From Bacteroidales bacterium (GTDB taxonomy: Bacteria > Bacteroidota > Bacteroidia > Bacteroidales > Muribaculaceae): 42,778 nt of DNA. Of this stretch, positions 17,301 to 25,523 are shown piece by piece. The notes under the pieces were generated by a model, which saw only the letters and a list, made by a program, of their open reading frames with translations, was not told where the DNA came from and did no database searches. The stretch is from contig JAAVFG010000048.1 in assembly GCA_014800895.1 (NCBI GenBank), forward strand, positions 1 to 42,778, in the 5' to 3' direction. The translations under genes and the position numbers were made by a program. How positions within the stretch are numbered: the stretch's first letter is position 1; each line of letters opens with the position of its first letter.

Positions 17301-19212
17301 GCGTTATAAAAAGGATGACTATCGTATGCTTAATGAATTTTACAAGCAGAAGATGCAGCAGATACATATTGTGGGAGAATATGCGAATCTTATGGTCAGC
17401 AATTATGATGCCGCTTTAAAATATGTGCATGATTATTTTCAAATGGATTATAAGGAGTTCATCAGCAAATATTTCAAAGGAGATCGTCTGCAAGAGATAG
17501 AGCGCAATGTGACTCCCCAAAGATATGAACATATTTTTGGTAAATTATCTGAGGTGCAAAGAGAGATTATTGCTGATAAAGATTCACGATGTATTGTAGT
17601 GGCAGCGGGTCCCGGAAGCGGAAAGACCCGGGTACTTGTCCATAAGTTGGCATCTCTTCTTCTTTTGGAGGATGTGAAGCATGAACAGCTTCTTATGCTC
17701 ACTTTTTCACGGGCGGCGGCTACGGAATTCAAACAACGATTATTGGAGCTGATAGGTAATGCCGCCCATTTTGTGGAAATAAAGACTTTCCATTCCTACT
17801 GTTTTGACTTGTTGGGAAGAATTGGAAGTCTGGAGGGCTCCAAAGATGTGGTGGCGAGAGCGGCTGATATGATTACGAAGGGAGAAGTGGAGCGGAACCG
17901 TATTGCCAAGACCGTCTTGGTTGTGGATGAGGCTCAGGATATGAGTGGGGAAGAATATGCTCTTATACGTGCTCTAATGTCGTTCAACGAAGATATGCGT
18001 TTGATAGCTGTGGGAGACGATGATCAAAATATCTATGAGTTTCGAAATTCAGACTCCAAATATATGTCTGAACTTTTGAGCGAACCGGGTGCGCGTTTTG
18101 TAGAAATGACAGAAAATTACCGTAGCTCGAGAAAGGTGGTGGAATTTGCAAACGCATTTGTGGGAAAAATAGGGAAGCGATTGAAAGAAAGTCCTATACT
18201 TGCTGTGAAGAACGAGGAGGGGAGTGTAGCATTACGGCATTATCTAAGTGAAATACTATATTATCCTCTCATAGAGGATCTGATGTCTCATAAGAGTGCC
18301 GGCTCTACATGTATCCTCACCCAGACCAATGAGCAAGCGTTGATGTTGGTCGCTTTGATGAGAAAAGAGGGCGTAAAATGCAATTTGATTCAAAATACTG
18401 ACAGTTTCCCTTTTTGGAATATTGCAGAGGTAAGGATGTTTCTTAAGACGATAGAAAAAGAATGTCATGCCCCATTGATTTCAGATGAGGTGTGGAAAAA
18501 AGCTAAGGACCATACATATAGGGTATATTCGCAATCGTCTTCCCTCCCTTTTCTGAAGCGTTGTGTGGAGACTTTCGAGCAGGTAAATAAGGCGAAATAT
18601 TATACTGACTTCAGAGAGTTTGTATTTGAATCCACTTTAGAGGATTTTACAGACTTCTCTCAAGAAGGGGTAACTGTGTCAACTATTCATAAGGCAAAAG
18701 GGAGGGAATTTGATGATGTATATATGTTGATTACAAATCCGCGTTTCCTTCATGATGCTGATATCAGGGCATACTATGTCGGTGCTACTCGAGCGAAAAG
18801 AAGATTGTTTATACATACCAATTCTTCAATATTTGATCGTATGCCGGTAACGGAGTATCGGGTATCGCAGCAAGCTTACTCTTCTCCATCAGAAGTGATA
18901 ATTCATCTTTCACATAGAGATGTGAATTTAGGCTATTTTAAAAGTAGAAAGGAAAATATCCTTAAACTTAGAGCGGGGCAGAAATTGAGATACGAGAATA
19001 ATTATATATATGATGCCAATGGAAACATTCCTCTGGCTCAACTCTCTCGGGCAATGCAGGAAAAATTGCAGGATTGGTATGGAAAGGGTTATATGGTCGT
19101 CGGGGCAAGTGTCCGCTTCATTGTGTCGTGGCGACCGCAAGATGCTCAGACTAAAAAAGAGGAATATGCGGTATTGTTAGGTGAGCTTACATTAAGGAAA
19201 ATTGATATCTGA
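14329..19212 (+). CDS. Fusion of DnaQ-like exonuclease, RecQ helicase and UvrD-like helicase
   Basis: 1627 aa. Residues about 30-150 look like a DEDD 3'-5' exonuclease: FVDTEIG (Asp, Glu), GHNIIHHDAKYL (Asp) and NDCEKTRDLL (Asp). A cysteine cluster, CESGCDYC, sits at about 256. A RecQ-type SF2 helicase follows, with Walker A FPTGGGKS (about 307), DEAH box VIDEAHCFSAWGQDF (about 410), TATAKQ and QEAGRAGRDP. The middle (about 640-1050) is helical and winged-helix-like. A UvrD/Rep SF1 helicase ends the chain: GPGSGKT (about 1093), VVDEAQD (about 1198), GDDDQNIYEFR, TENYRSS (about 1261), STIHKAKGREFDD (about 1450) and YVGATRAKRRL. Both ATPase cores look intact. A role in recombination or replication-fork repair is inferred. 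It diverges from sbcDC. Confidence 0.9.
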   Translation: MSIWEKIIDRFNGIDNRPGAPRKRAFDPARYAFVDTEIGWKDKKIHDIGAIKWDGCVFHSCDKRSFRDFLKGVDFLCGHNIIHHDAKYLFGSDRREFMLVDTLYMSPLLFPERPYHRLLKDDKLISEELNNPVNDCEKTRDLLMDEISRWESYSEDRKAIFSFLLANIDEFTGFFAYVNAGHDEDLDIETLVCSEYKGKICSNADISDIVRNNPVELAYALALIDTTDSRSITPGWVLHNFPNVENIIRLLRHTRCESGCDYCNRELDIHVNLKRFFGYDEFRKYDGEPLQEKAVQSAVMHKSLVAIFPTGGGKSLTFQLPALMEGRSLHGLTVVISPLQSLMKDQVDNLAERGITDAVTINGMLDPISRAEAIRRVMDGDASLLYISPEMLRSKTIERLLLSRHVVRIVIDEAHCFSAWGQDFRVDYLYIGTFISQYQKKKGCDPIPVSCFTATAKQKVIQDIRDYFKNTLDIDLDLFASSAARENLHYSVIHVESEDAKYTKLRALISESSVPTIVYVSRVKRTRELAQKLTRDGFKALPFDGKMDVEDKIANQEAFMKDNVRIIVATSAFGMGVDKKDVGMVIHYDISDSLENYVQEAGRAGRDPRLKARCYVLYSDTDLDRHFILLNQTKLSISEIQQVWKAVKDLTKERMRVCCSALEIAREAGWDDSVSDIETRVRTALAALEQAGYLERGNNVPHVYATGITVRNLEEARRRITESLLFEEGEVESAMRIVKSLITQKYTAKNKNQEAESRIDYLADILGLSKKDVVSSVERMRQEGILADSRDISAYLNDSENGVNSSKRLLNKFARLERYILEYMKTENPRTSYKQLNENAIKEGLNTATEKDIRTLLYFLTIKGYTRKKEDGIHGIELRCQGDISAAIQRFEQRMEICRFIIGWLSGLTSEKEKNEAEGAKNDVRFSVIELLNDLKKTGSTLIVDMSNVQLEEVEEALLYLAKIGALKLEGGFLVLYNAMDIRRLVKGARARYKKDDYRMLNEFYKQKMQQIHIVGEYANLMVSNYDAALKYVHDYFQMDYKEFISKYFKGDRLQEIERNVTPQRYEHIFGKLSEVQREIIADKDSRCIVVAAGPGSGKTRVLVHKLASLLLLEDVKHEQLLMLTFSRAAATEFKQRLLELIGNAAHFVEIKTFHSYCFDLLGRIGSLEGSKDVVARAADMITKGEVERNRIAKTVLVVDEAQDMSGEEYALIRALMSFNEDMRLIAVGDDDQNIYEFRNSDSKYMSELLSEPGARFVEMTENYRSSRKVVEFANAFVGKIGKRLKESPILAVKNEEGSVALRHYLSEILYYPLIEDLMSHKSAGSTCILTQTNEQALMLVALMRKEGVKCNLIQNTDSFPFWNIAEVRMFLKTIEKECHAPLISDEVWKKAKDHTYRVYSQSSSLPFLKRCVETFEQVNKAKYYTDFREFVFESTLEDFTDFSQEGVTVSTIHKAKGREFDDVYMLITNPRFLHDADIRAYYVGATRAKRRLFIHTNSSIFDRMPVTEYRVSQQAYSSPSEVIIHLSHRDVNLGYFKSRKENILKLRAGQKLRYENNYIYDANGNIPLAQLSRAMQEKLQDWYGKGYMVVGASVRFIVSWRPQDAQTKKEEYAVLLGELTLRKIDI

Positions 19213-19371
19213 CGACTCTAATAAAATGAGTAGCTATTAAAAATGAATAAGTAGAAAAAATAAAATTTTCCTTCATACTCTACAAACCATTTTCCCTTTC
19301 CCGCGTTATAATAGATGAAAAGTAAATCGTTTCATGATGTTAGGTTAGTTTAGTTAAGTATTATGGAAAAC

Positions 19372-19411
19372 ACGCGAACGCGGCTGATCGTGAGATTAGC
19401 CGCGTTCGCGT
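19372..19411. terminator. 14-bp GC-rich hairpin downstream of the fusion helicase
   Basis: Arms 19372-19385 and 19398-19411 are perfectly complementary (core CGCGAACGCGGCT) around a 12-nt loop. It lies 160 nt beyond the stop codon and lacks a clear T-tract. It may be a terminator or a stable 3' end. Confidence 0.5.
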
Positions 19412-19502
19412 TATGAGATCGGCAGTCTGAGCTTTTCCAATTATTACTTTCATAATCAAATTTGGCTATTATCTACTTATTGTGTATATTAGCAAAAAAA
19501 TT

Positions 19503-19819
19503 ATGGGATAGAATCAGGCAGTGGCATTTCAAAATAGAAATGAAATTTTTCGCCGTGTGGCTAATATCGGAAGATTGACAAACTTAAGTCCCGAGGAACG
19601 AAGGGACTATGAGACAGAAATTAAGTATGCACGCGACACATATAACCAGATAAAGTTCGCCTTAAAGGAAGGAATGGAGAAAGGTATATAAAAGGGGCAT
19701 GCCGAGGGCGAGATATTGGGACTTGAAAAACCGCGAGAAAGATGAAACTCATGGGATTCAGTCCCGAGGATATCCACTCCATTACCGGACTTCCGCTAAT
19801 AAGTTTGATTCAGTCTTAG
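19503..19819 (+). pseudogene. Remnant of an Rpn/PD-(D/E)XK transposase-like nuclease
   Basis: From 19512 the frame reads FQNRNEIFRRVANIGRL, then LSPEERRDYETEIKYARD and FALKEGMEKG before an in-frame stop. After that stop the frame continues KGHAEGEILGLEK to a second stop. A +1 shift then gives ARKMKLMGFSPEDIHSITGL up to the TAG at 19819. This is the C-terminal part of the Rpn family (recombination-promoting nuclease, often called PD-(D/E)XK transposase). The catalytic N-terminus is missing; an ATG at 19503 is followed by a stop after one codon. With at least two stops and one frameshift it cannot make a working protein. Confidence 0.75.
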
Positions 19820-20068
19820 ATATATACATCTAAGTAAATATATGTCGGGCACAAGAGAAATGTCTCTATCGATTTTTCTTTTCACCAGCCATTATCTCTA
19901 TCTCCATATTGACCACTGAAAAAAGAAAAACAAGTCAAAAGAATAGAACTAAAAATAAACGAAAGACAGCAAATTAAACTAAAATAACTGCTTTTGATTG
20001 TATTTTATCCACTCATTTAGGGCATATTTTCGTAAGCTATTTTTATATATAAACCGATAGATAAGTGT
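19820..20068. other. AT-rich intergenic DNA, no feature seen
   Basis: No open frame, strong hairpin or repeat is visible in this stretch, which follows the nuclease remnant. It probably belongs to the same decayed segment. Confidence 0.5.
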
Positions 20069-20308
20069 TCAAAATAGATTTATACCATATTGGAGCTTAT
20101 TCTTAGACGATTTGGCTCGTCCTTTTTTCTTTTGTGGAAACTTGCCGATTTCCAAATGAGCGCGGAGAGAAAGACCATAGCTTTCTTTGAGACTGAATGA
20201 GAAGCTTAAAACGGTAAAAAAGAAGCCGCAGATAGAATAAAAGATAAATGAATTTCTGATGATATATTTACTGTAGTTGAAAGCATGGAGGATAGCCCTC
20301 ATCTCCAT
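20069..20308 (-). CDS. Doubtful small ORF, hydrophobic N-terminal half
   Basis: 79 aa. Residues about 15-40 are hydrophobic (IIRNSFIFYSICGFFFTVLS) and could span the membrane. The rest is basic (QKKKGRAKSSKNK). I do not recognise it. It sits between a pseudogene and the ORF6N gene, ending well short of any partner. It may be a fragment or chance. Confidence 0.2.
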   Translation of the reverse strand: MEMRAILHAFNYSKYIIRNSFIFYSICGFFFTVLSFSFSLKESYGLSLRAHLEIGKFPQKKKGRAKSSKNKLQYGINLF

Positions 20309-20329
20309 AGTGGATGCTTTAGATGGCGG

Positions 20330-21403
20330 TTATTTCTTTGTCTTAATACCACCTATCAGCTTATTTGGAGAGACTGACTCCATTTTAGCGAAACCAACGA
20401 GTTTCTTTCCCAGATCCTTGAAAGATCCCCCGACAAGGTAGACGGACTCATCAATTATCAGGAATCTGTCATGCACATTTTGATAATACCTTACTTCTAT
20501 GGACGGATATTGAGCGTCATGGCGCTTTATATCATCCTTAATACTTTTATTCTTATCAGAAGTGTACACAACAGCGGAGACACCTGAAGCCCGTTTGTCA
20601 AGCTGCTTCAAGGAAGAATAGTCCGCGTAGTTATCTATAAGGATTATTCTATCTCTGGCACTTTCGATAAGATCACAGATAAAGACATAAGCATCAAAGA
20701 TTCGACCGTCAAAAAGAATACCATGCAAAGGTTGATGATTGCCATTATCAAGACGAGTCAGCACTTCATCAATCTTCCTGTCGGTTTCAGACAAGTGACT
20801 GTTCATCAAAAGATGATTATGCTCCAAAGTTTCTATACGACTAAATAAATGGGCGTTGTTCATCACGAAACTTCTCATTGCCGTGAAAGCACGCATAATT
20901 CGGATGTTTACATCTATCGCAGTTTTAGAGCGTAGTACGCTACTTAACATCGCCACTCCATTTTCTGTAAAAACGAATGGCAATTTGCGAGTACCACCCC
21001 AGTTGTTATTACCTGTTTCTTGATGCTTAAGATCTCCGATGTTCTCATTTAGGACTGGATTTTGCAATCTTAAACTTGAAGTCACAATTTGTGATTTCAA
21101 GTTTTCTATATCATCTTTCGGGATAGCATTTTGAGACTTTTTACTTGATGTCGCAATTTGCGACATCAAGTTTCCAGCATCTTCTTTGGTGAGCTGAAAC
21201 ATGAAGTCTTCAGGAAACCGATCGATATTTCGTTTTACTGCTTGATTAAGCACTCGTGTTTCAACACCATAAAGTCGTGCCAGATCACTGTCGAGCATCA
21301 CCTGTTGACCGCGAATAATATGAATGAGATTTTCAATAGGCATCAGAGCGGAATCAGTAGATTCCGAAAAGGGAGCAGAATGGAGCGGGTTGATTTCTTT
21401 CAT
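20330..21403 (-). CDS. ORF6N domain protein with PLD-like C-terminus and internal repeats
   Basis: 357 aa. Residues about 20-185 form an ORF6N (KilA-N-like) DNA-binding domain: IRGQQVMLDSDLARLYGVET, RNIDRFPEDFMFQLTKED, then RKLPFVFTENGVAMLSSVL. Between the last two blocks three related 23-residue units are inserted (NLMSQIATSSKKSQNAIPK, NLKSQIVTSSLRLQNPVLN, DLKHQETGNNNW). The C-terminal part (about 225-345) has RIILIDNYAD and HDRFLIIDESVYLVGGSFKDLGKK, one HxxxxxxD half-site of a phospholipase-D/nuclease fold. Such proteins are common in Bacteroidetes accessory regions and phages; the role is unknown. A promoter-like TAAATTTG lies just upstream (plus 21423-21430). Confidence 0.8.
   Translation of the reverse strand: MKEINPLHSAPFSESTDSALMPIENLIHIIRGQQVMLDSDLARLYGVETRVLNQAVKRNIDRFPEDFMFQLTKEDAGNLMSQIATSSKKSQNAIPKDDIENLKSQIVTSSLRLQNPVLNENIGDLKHQETGNNNWGGTRKLPFVFTENGVAMLSSVLRSKTAIDVNIRIMRAFTAMRSFVMNNAHLFSRIETLEHNHLLMNSHLSETDRKIDEVLTRLDNGNHQPLHGILFDGRIFDAYVFICDLIESARDRIILIDNYADYSSLKQLDKRASGVSAVVYTSDKNKSIKDDIKRHDAQYPSIEVRYYQNVHDRFLIIDESVYLVGGSFKDLGKKLVGFAKMESVSPNKLIGGIKTKK
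21073..21171. repeat. Two palindromic hairpins 69 bp apart inside the ORF6N gene
   Basis: Arms 21073-21087/21089-21103 (15 bp, one G-T) and 21143-21156/21158-21171 (14 bp, perfect) each surround a single T. Their centres are 69 bp apart, exactly 23 codons. They encode the NLxSQIxTSS part of the duplicated protein unit. Confidence 0.75.
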
Positions 21404-21422
21404 TTATACTGATTTTATATTG

Positions 21423-21430
21423 CAAATTTA
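21423..21430 (-). promoter_or_regulatory. Candidate -7 element of the ORF6N gene
   Basis: On the minus strand this reads TAAATTTG, a perfect Bacteroidetes -7 box about 20 nt before the start codon. No well-placed -33 element was found. Confidence 0.4.
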
Positions 21431-21681
21431 ACGATTTTTCCTTACAATAGAGATATTAGGAAAGATCTATAGTTGATTCTACATAAAAAAGGAAATGACG
21501 AGTCAAAAAACCGCCTTGCATTTAACATTCTTTATTGGAGGGAGCCTTAATCTTATTACCACATATTAGTTCATCCCGAAGATATTATAATTAAATGAAT
21601 TGGAAAGATTGTGTATTATGGCACAAAACGTGGCTGACGTAAGATATTTATGGACTATTTGAAGAATGTGTGAACAAGTAA
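21431..21681. other. Intergenic DNA, no feature seen
   Basis: AT-rich DNA between the divergent ORF6N and UvrA-like genes. All frames are broken by frequent stops, and no strong dyad is visible. Confidence 0.5.
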
Positions 21682-21848
21682 GATTTTAGTAGCATTATAC
21701 TGACAGAAATTAATAAAATGAAAAAACAATTTATTCCTATTTCATGGTGCCGGAATTTTTCGTCAAATTGACTGATATACCTCTTACCCGACGCGGTAAG
21801 GTAGATGTGCAGGCTCTTCCTGTCGTTATGAAAATTGAAGATCTCTAA
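21682..21848 (+). pseudogene. Remnant of an adenylation-domain (NRPS-type) C-terminus
   Basis: From 21732 the frame reads YSYFMVPEFFVKLTDIPLT, then RRGKVDVQALPVVMKIEDL and stop. This matches the end of AMP-forming adenylation domains of non-ribosomal peptide synthetases: the ymvPxxFvxLdxiPLT segment and the A10 motif (GKvDxxaLP with its catalytic Lys). Just upstream, another frame (21682 onward) reads ILTEINKMKKQFIP, which could be the preceding helix after a frameshift. Everything N-terminal is missing. The fragment ends 15 nt before the UvrA-like start codon, so the two once probably stood in one operon. Confidence 0.65.
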
Positions 21849-21863
21849 AGCAGGATACATAAG

Positions 21864-24365
21864 ATGATGAAGGAGAAGATTGTAATTCGCGGTGCTAAGG
21901 TGCATAACCTTAAGAATGTAAATGTTGATATTCCCCTCGGAAAGATTGTAGGGATAGCCGGAGTTTCGGGCTCGGGCAAATCCTCACTTGCCTTGGGTGT
22001 GCTTTATGCAGAAGGCTCACGCCGTTATCTTGAGGCATTATCCACATATACGCGGCGACGTATATCGCAGGAGACGAGAGCTGATGTTGAGGAAATACTC
22101 CATGTACCGGCAGCCGTAGCGTTGCATCAGCGTCCGGGGGTGCCGGGAGTGCGAAGTACATTCGGCACGGGCACAGAGTTGCTCAATAGTTTGCGACTTA
22201 TGTTTTCACGTCTTGGAAGCCATAGGTGTCCGAATTGCGGTCATTATCATGTGCCGTCGCTTGATGTAGCTGCTGAAAAAGAACTTATATGTGAAAACTG
22301 CGGCACTCATTTTTATGGACCGGGTGCAGAAGATCTTGCCTTTAACAGTTCAGGAGCGTGTGAGAGATGTGGAGGTACAGGAGTGGTGATGACAGTGGAT
22401 CGTACCACGCTTGTGCCTGATGAGACTTTATCAATCGATGAAGGAGCAGTCGCGCCTTGGAACAGTCTGATGTGGTCGCTGATGACCGATGTATGCCGGG
22501 AGATGGGAGTACGCACGGATGTTCCGTTCAATCAGCTCACAGAGAAAGAACGGGATATTGTATTCAATGGACCGGCAGAAAAGAAAACCATCCTGTATAA
22601 GGCTAAAAAGAGTCAGACAGCAGCGGAACTGGACTTTACATATTATAATGCTGTCTATACGGTGGAAAATGCCCTTTCAAAGGTGACGGATGAGAAGGGG
22701 ATGAAGCGTGTTGAGAAATTCCTGAAAAGTGAGGTGTGTCCATGTTGTCACGGTACACGTCTGTCGGAAGCCGCACGCGCGCCCAGGATTGCAGGGATAG
22801 GTCTGGATCAAGCTACTTCCAAAACTCTTTCTGAAGCCATGGAATGGGTTAAAAAGATTCCCTCTACTCTCCCTGACGAGATGAAGCAAATGGCGATAAA
22901 TATAGGTGAGGCTTTTCTACTTACCGGGCGCAGGCTTGTTGATCTCGGATTGGGATATCTGAGTCTCGATCGAGCATCATCGACTCTTTCCACGGGTGAA
23001 CGTCAGCGTATGCAGCTTGCAAGAGTGGTACGTAATCGCACTACAGGCATCCTATATGTACTTGATGAGCCTTCTATCGGTCTCCATCCCGCTAATATCA
23101 ATGGCTTGAAGGGAGTGATGCAGGATTTGATTGCCGATGGCAACTCTATCATTCTTGTAGATCATGATACTCAGATTTTGAGAGATTCAGATTGGATGGT
23201 GGAGATGGGACCGGGCGCCGGAGCAAATGGCGGAAGGATAGTGGCTGAAGGAACGGTTAAGGAGATTGAGGAAAATCCAGATTCACGTATCGGCAAGTTT
23301 CTTTCCGGGGAAAATGAACATCGGGTGCGACCTATTATTGAAGCGTCAGAAATGTTCAGGCATGGCAGTATTGATTTGACTACCACGGAAATACATACTG
23401 TCAAGCCTCTTGACATAAGTATTCCCAAGGGGCGACTTACAGTCGTGACCGGTGTTTCCGGTTCCGGAAAGACAACAATGGTACTTGAGAGTCTTGTTCC
23501 CGGCCTTCAGGCATTTATAGAGGAAAAACCGTTACCGAAGCATGTGGTTGAGATTCAGGCGAAGGATATTAAACATGTGAAGCTTATTGATTCTACTCCC
23601 ATCGGGGCGAATGTGAGGTCAACTGTGGCGACATATGCCAATATTCACGATGAGTTGCGAAAGATATTCGGACGTTCGCAAGAGGCAAAGTCTCATAATT
23701 TCAAGGCCGGTGATTTTTCTTACAATACAGGCAGTCTCAGGTGTCCTGTTTGCGATGGTACGGGAACAGTGAGCCTTGATGTGCAATTCCTCCCCGATGT
23801 GGATATCCCGTGTCCGGAGTGCGGAGGTTCTCGGTACAGTAAGAAAGCATGGTTGGTAAAGATTCCGGATGCATCGGGCCATATGGTATCAATTCCCGAA
23901 CTTATGGAAGATGATGTAGAGGTTGCTCGCGAGATTTGTTCTGCTCACAAAACAGTTGCATCCCGACTTGCTACACTTGATAATCTTGGACTCGGCTACT
24001 TGACTCTCGGTGAGGCGACACCAAGTCTTTCAGGCGGAGAGGCGCAGCGTCTGAAGCTTGCAACCGAAATGGGACATGAGCAGGACGATACACTCTTTAT
24101 ATTTGACGAGCCTACTATAGGTCTTCATCCTCTTGATGTTTTAAAACTCATAGACGTATTTCAGAAATTAATAGATCTCGGAGCAACTGTAGTGGTTATT
24201 GAGCATGATCTTGATGTGGTACGTAATGCCGATTATGTTATCGACATGGGACCCGGAGGAGGTGAGGAGGGTGGCACAGTGGTGGCGTGCGGCATCCCTT
24301 CTGATATAGCTGCGAATCCACTCAGCATAACCGGACGATACATTAATAAAAACAGAGATAATTGA
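21864..24365 (+). CDS. UvrA paralog (short, UvrA2/drug-resistance-like ABC ATPase)
   Basis: 833 aa, about 110 shorter than housekeeping UvrA. There are two ABC modules. The first has GVSGSGKSS (about 33-41) and [13 protein letters not shown] (about 380). The second has GVSGSGKTT (about 530) and [15 protein letters not shown] (about 720). DEPSIGLHP and DEPTIGLHP are the Walker B/D-loop pair. Zinc-binding cysteine pairs are CPNC and [29 protein letters not shown] and CPECGGSRY. The UvrB-binding insertion seems absent, as in class II/III UvrA proteins. Some relatives protect producers from DNA-binding antibiotics. It lies between two gene remnants (adenylation domain and acetyltransferase), so a resistance role in a decayed cluster is plausible. 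Confidence 0.85.
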   Translation: MMKEKIVIRGAKVHNLKNVNVDIPLGKIVGIAGVSGSGKSSLALGVLYAEGSRRYLEALSTYTRRRISQETRADVEEILHVPAAVALHQRPGVPGVRSTFGTGTELLNSLRLMFSRLGSHRCPNCGHYHVPSLDVAAEKELICENCGTHFYGPGAEDLAFNSSGACERCGGTGVVMTVDRTTLVPDETLSIDEGAVAPWNSLMWSLMTDVCREMGVRTDVPFNQLTEKERDIVFNGPAEKKTILYKAKKSQTAAELDFTYYNAVYTVENALSKVTDEKGMKRVEKFLKSEVCPCCHGTRLSEAARAPRIAGIGLDQATSKTLSEAMEWVKKIPSTLPDEMKQMAINIGEAFLLTGRRLVDLGLGYLSLDRASSTLSTGERQRMQLARVVRNRTTGILYVLDEPSIGLHPANINGLKGVMQDLIADGNSIILVDHDTQILRDSDWMVEMGPGAGANGGRIVAEGTVKEIEENPDSRIGKFLSGENEHRVRPIIEASEMFRHGSIDLTTTEIHTVKPLDISIPKGRLTVVTGVSGSGKTTMVLESLVPGLQAFIEEKPLPKHVVEIQAKDIKHVKLIDSTPIGANVRSTVATYANIHDELRKIFGRSQEAKSHNFKAGDFSYNTGSLRCPVCDGTGTVSLDVQFLPDVDIPCPECGGSRYSKKAWLVKIPDASGHMVSIPELMEDDVEVAREICSAHKTVASRLATLDNLGLGYLTLGEATPSLSGGEAQRLKLATEMGHEQDDTLFIFDEPTIGLHPLDVLKLIDVFQKLIDLGATVVVIEHDLDVVRNADYVIDMGPGGGEEGGTVVACGIPSDIAANPLSITGRYINKNRDN

Positions 24366-24516
24366 TTTAAAACGTATTGAAGATATTGAAACTCTGATGA
24401 CTTGGCGAGCCGAGGTGATAGAGCATGTGTTCGGGTACGGAGCTGATTATGCTACGCTTGGTTTTCAGGATATGCCGGATACGATGAAATACTATGACAC
24501 AGAAAATAAATATTGA
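24361..24516 (+). pseudogene. N-terminal fragment of a GNAT acetyltransferase
   Basis: The frame starting near 24361 reads [19 protein letters not shown] then EHVFGYGADYATL and stops at 24516. This matches the first helices of GNAT N-acetyltransferases (IRRAxxxDIexLmxwRxEVlrhVFG). No proper ATG precedes it, and the acetyl-CoA binding part is missing. It overlaps the UvrA stop codon and the first 23 nt of the esterase gene. A deletion that fused the start of a GNAT gene to the esterase leader would explain this. Confidence 0.6.
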
Positions 24517-25168
24517 TAGTCTCAGCTGTCTATGCAGCTCTCGGATAAGAAAGGATAGGATCGCATATATCCTTTATCCTCTTGATATACTTAGCGACTG
24601 GCTTGAGCAGGCGGCGGAAAAATATGGTGTTACAATCGTTGTTGTCACCGGCATGGACTGGCGGAATGTTTTCAGTCCTTGGTCTGCTCCCGGCGTGCCG
24701 AAAGGAGCCCCGGACTTCAAGGGGGAATCTCCGGAGTTTCTTAAGTTATTGCAAACGAAGGTTATCCCGGAGATAGAGGAGACTATGCAGATGGATAGCC
24801 ATCCGGAGCGCAGTCTTGTGGGGGTATCGATGTCAGGACTTTTCGCATTGTGGCAATGGATGGTGTGTGACACTTTCAAGAATATCGCCTCGCTTTCCGG
24901 TTCTTTCTGGTACGAAGGTTTTCTTGATTGGATGAAGAAGATCAAGATGCCGCAAAAGTCGGGATTAGGATTTTTCCTTCTTGGCGACCAAGAATCAAAA
25001 TCAAAAGTGAAAGCATTTGACACTGTAGGTGTAAACACCGAAGAGATCTTAAAGCTCTTGAAGGCGGCTGATATAAAGGTAAAATTCGAGAGCGTACCCG
25101 GCAATCATTTTGCCGATGCAATCCCGCGGCTTGAAAAAGCATTTGAAAATCTTTTCCCCAATAGGTAA
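24494..25168 (+). CDS. Alpha/beta-hydrolase-fold esterase
   Basis: 224 aa. The nucleophile elbow is GVSMSGLFAL (Ser at about residue 118). A likely acid is the Asp in FLLGDQESK (about 164), and the base is the His in PGNHFADAI (about 204). The layout fits the esterase D/enterochelin-esterase-like branch (strand YILYPLDIL, then IVVVTGMDW and SGSFWYEGFLDW). No signal peptide is seen, so it is cytoplasmic. The substrate is unknown. It is the last gene after the UvrA paralog; its start lies inside the acetyltransferase remnant. Confidence 0.75.
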   Translation: MTQKINIDSLSCLCSSRIRKDRIAYILYPLDILSDWLEQAAEKYGVTIVVVTGMDWRNVFSPWSAPGVPKGAPDFKGESPEFLKLLQTKVIPEIEETMQMDSHPERSLVGVSMSGLFALWQWMVCDTFKNIASLSGSFWYEGFLDWMKKIKMPQKSGLGFFLLGDQESKSKVKAFDTVGVNTEEILKLLKAADIKVKFESVPGNHFADAIPRLEKAFENLFPNR

Positions 25169-25462
25169 TTGCATTGAATACTTATCGGACCTGTAAAGAG
25201 TTTGTCAAGGATGGACGGCTATAACGATAAAACGAAGTATTTTTTATCAGCCGGTTATTGAATAATTGCCATCTTTGCATATTGATTATATCGATATGGA
25301 AATTAGAAAACATATGGCGGCGAGTGAAAAATGTATCAGGCACAACTCTTTTATCATAGTCAGAAGAAACCGGAGGAATTACACGCAGGCTGTGAAATGT
25401 AATTCTATAACAGAGGATAGGAATAATCAGTAGCTATGTCATATGACCAAATAGATATAAGA
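25169..25462. other. Intergenic DNA; one 45-codon frame, doubtful
   Basis: Between the esterase and the aspD terminator. A 45-codon frame at 25296-25433 (plus; MEIRKHMAASEK...) follows a near-consensus -7 box (CATCTTTG, 25270-25277), but it has no -33 partner and resembles nothing I know. Otherwise empty. Confidence 0.3.
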
Positions 25463-25493
25463 AATGCGACGAGCTGTGTTTACTCGCCGCATT
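25463..25493 (-). terminator. Hairpin terminator of aspD
   Basis: AAATGCGACGAG (from 25464) and CTCGCCGCATTT (to 25493) pair over 12 bp. On the minus strand the single mismatch becomes a G-U pair, and a T-rich run (CTTATATCTATTT) follows. The hairpin lies about 30 nt after the stop codon of the decarboxylase gene. Confidence 0.6.
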
Positions 25494-25523
25494 TAATTCA
25501 TGATTGTTTACTTCTTATTCTTT

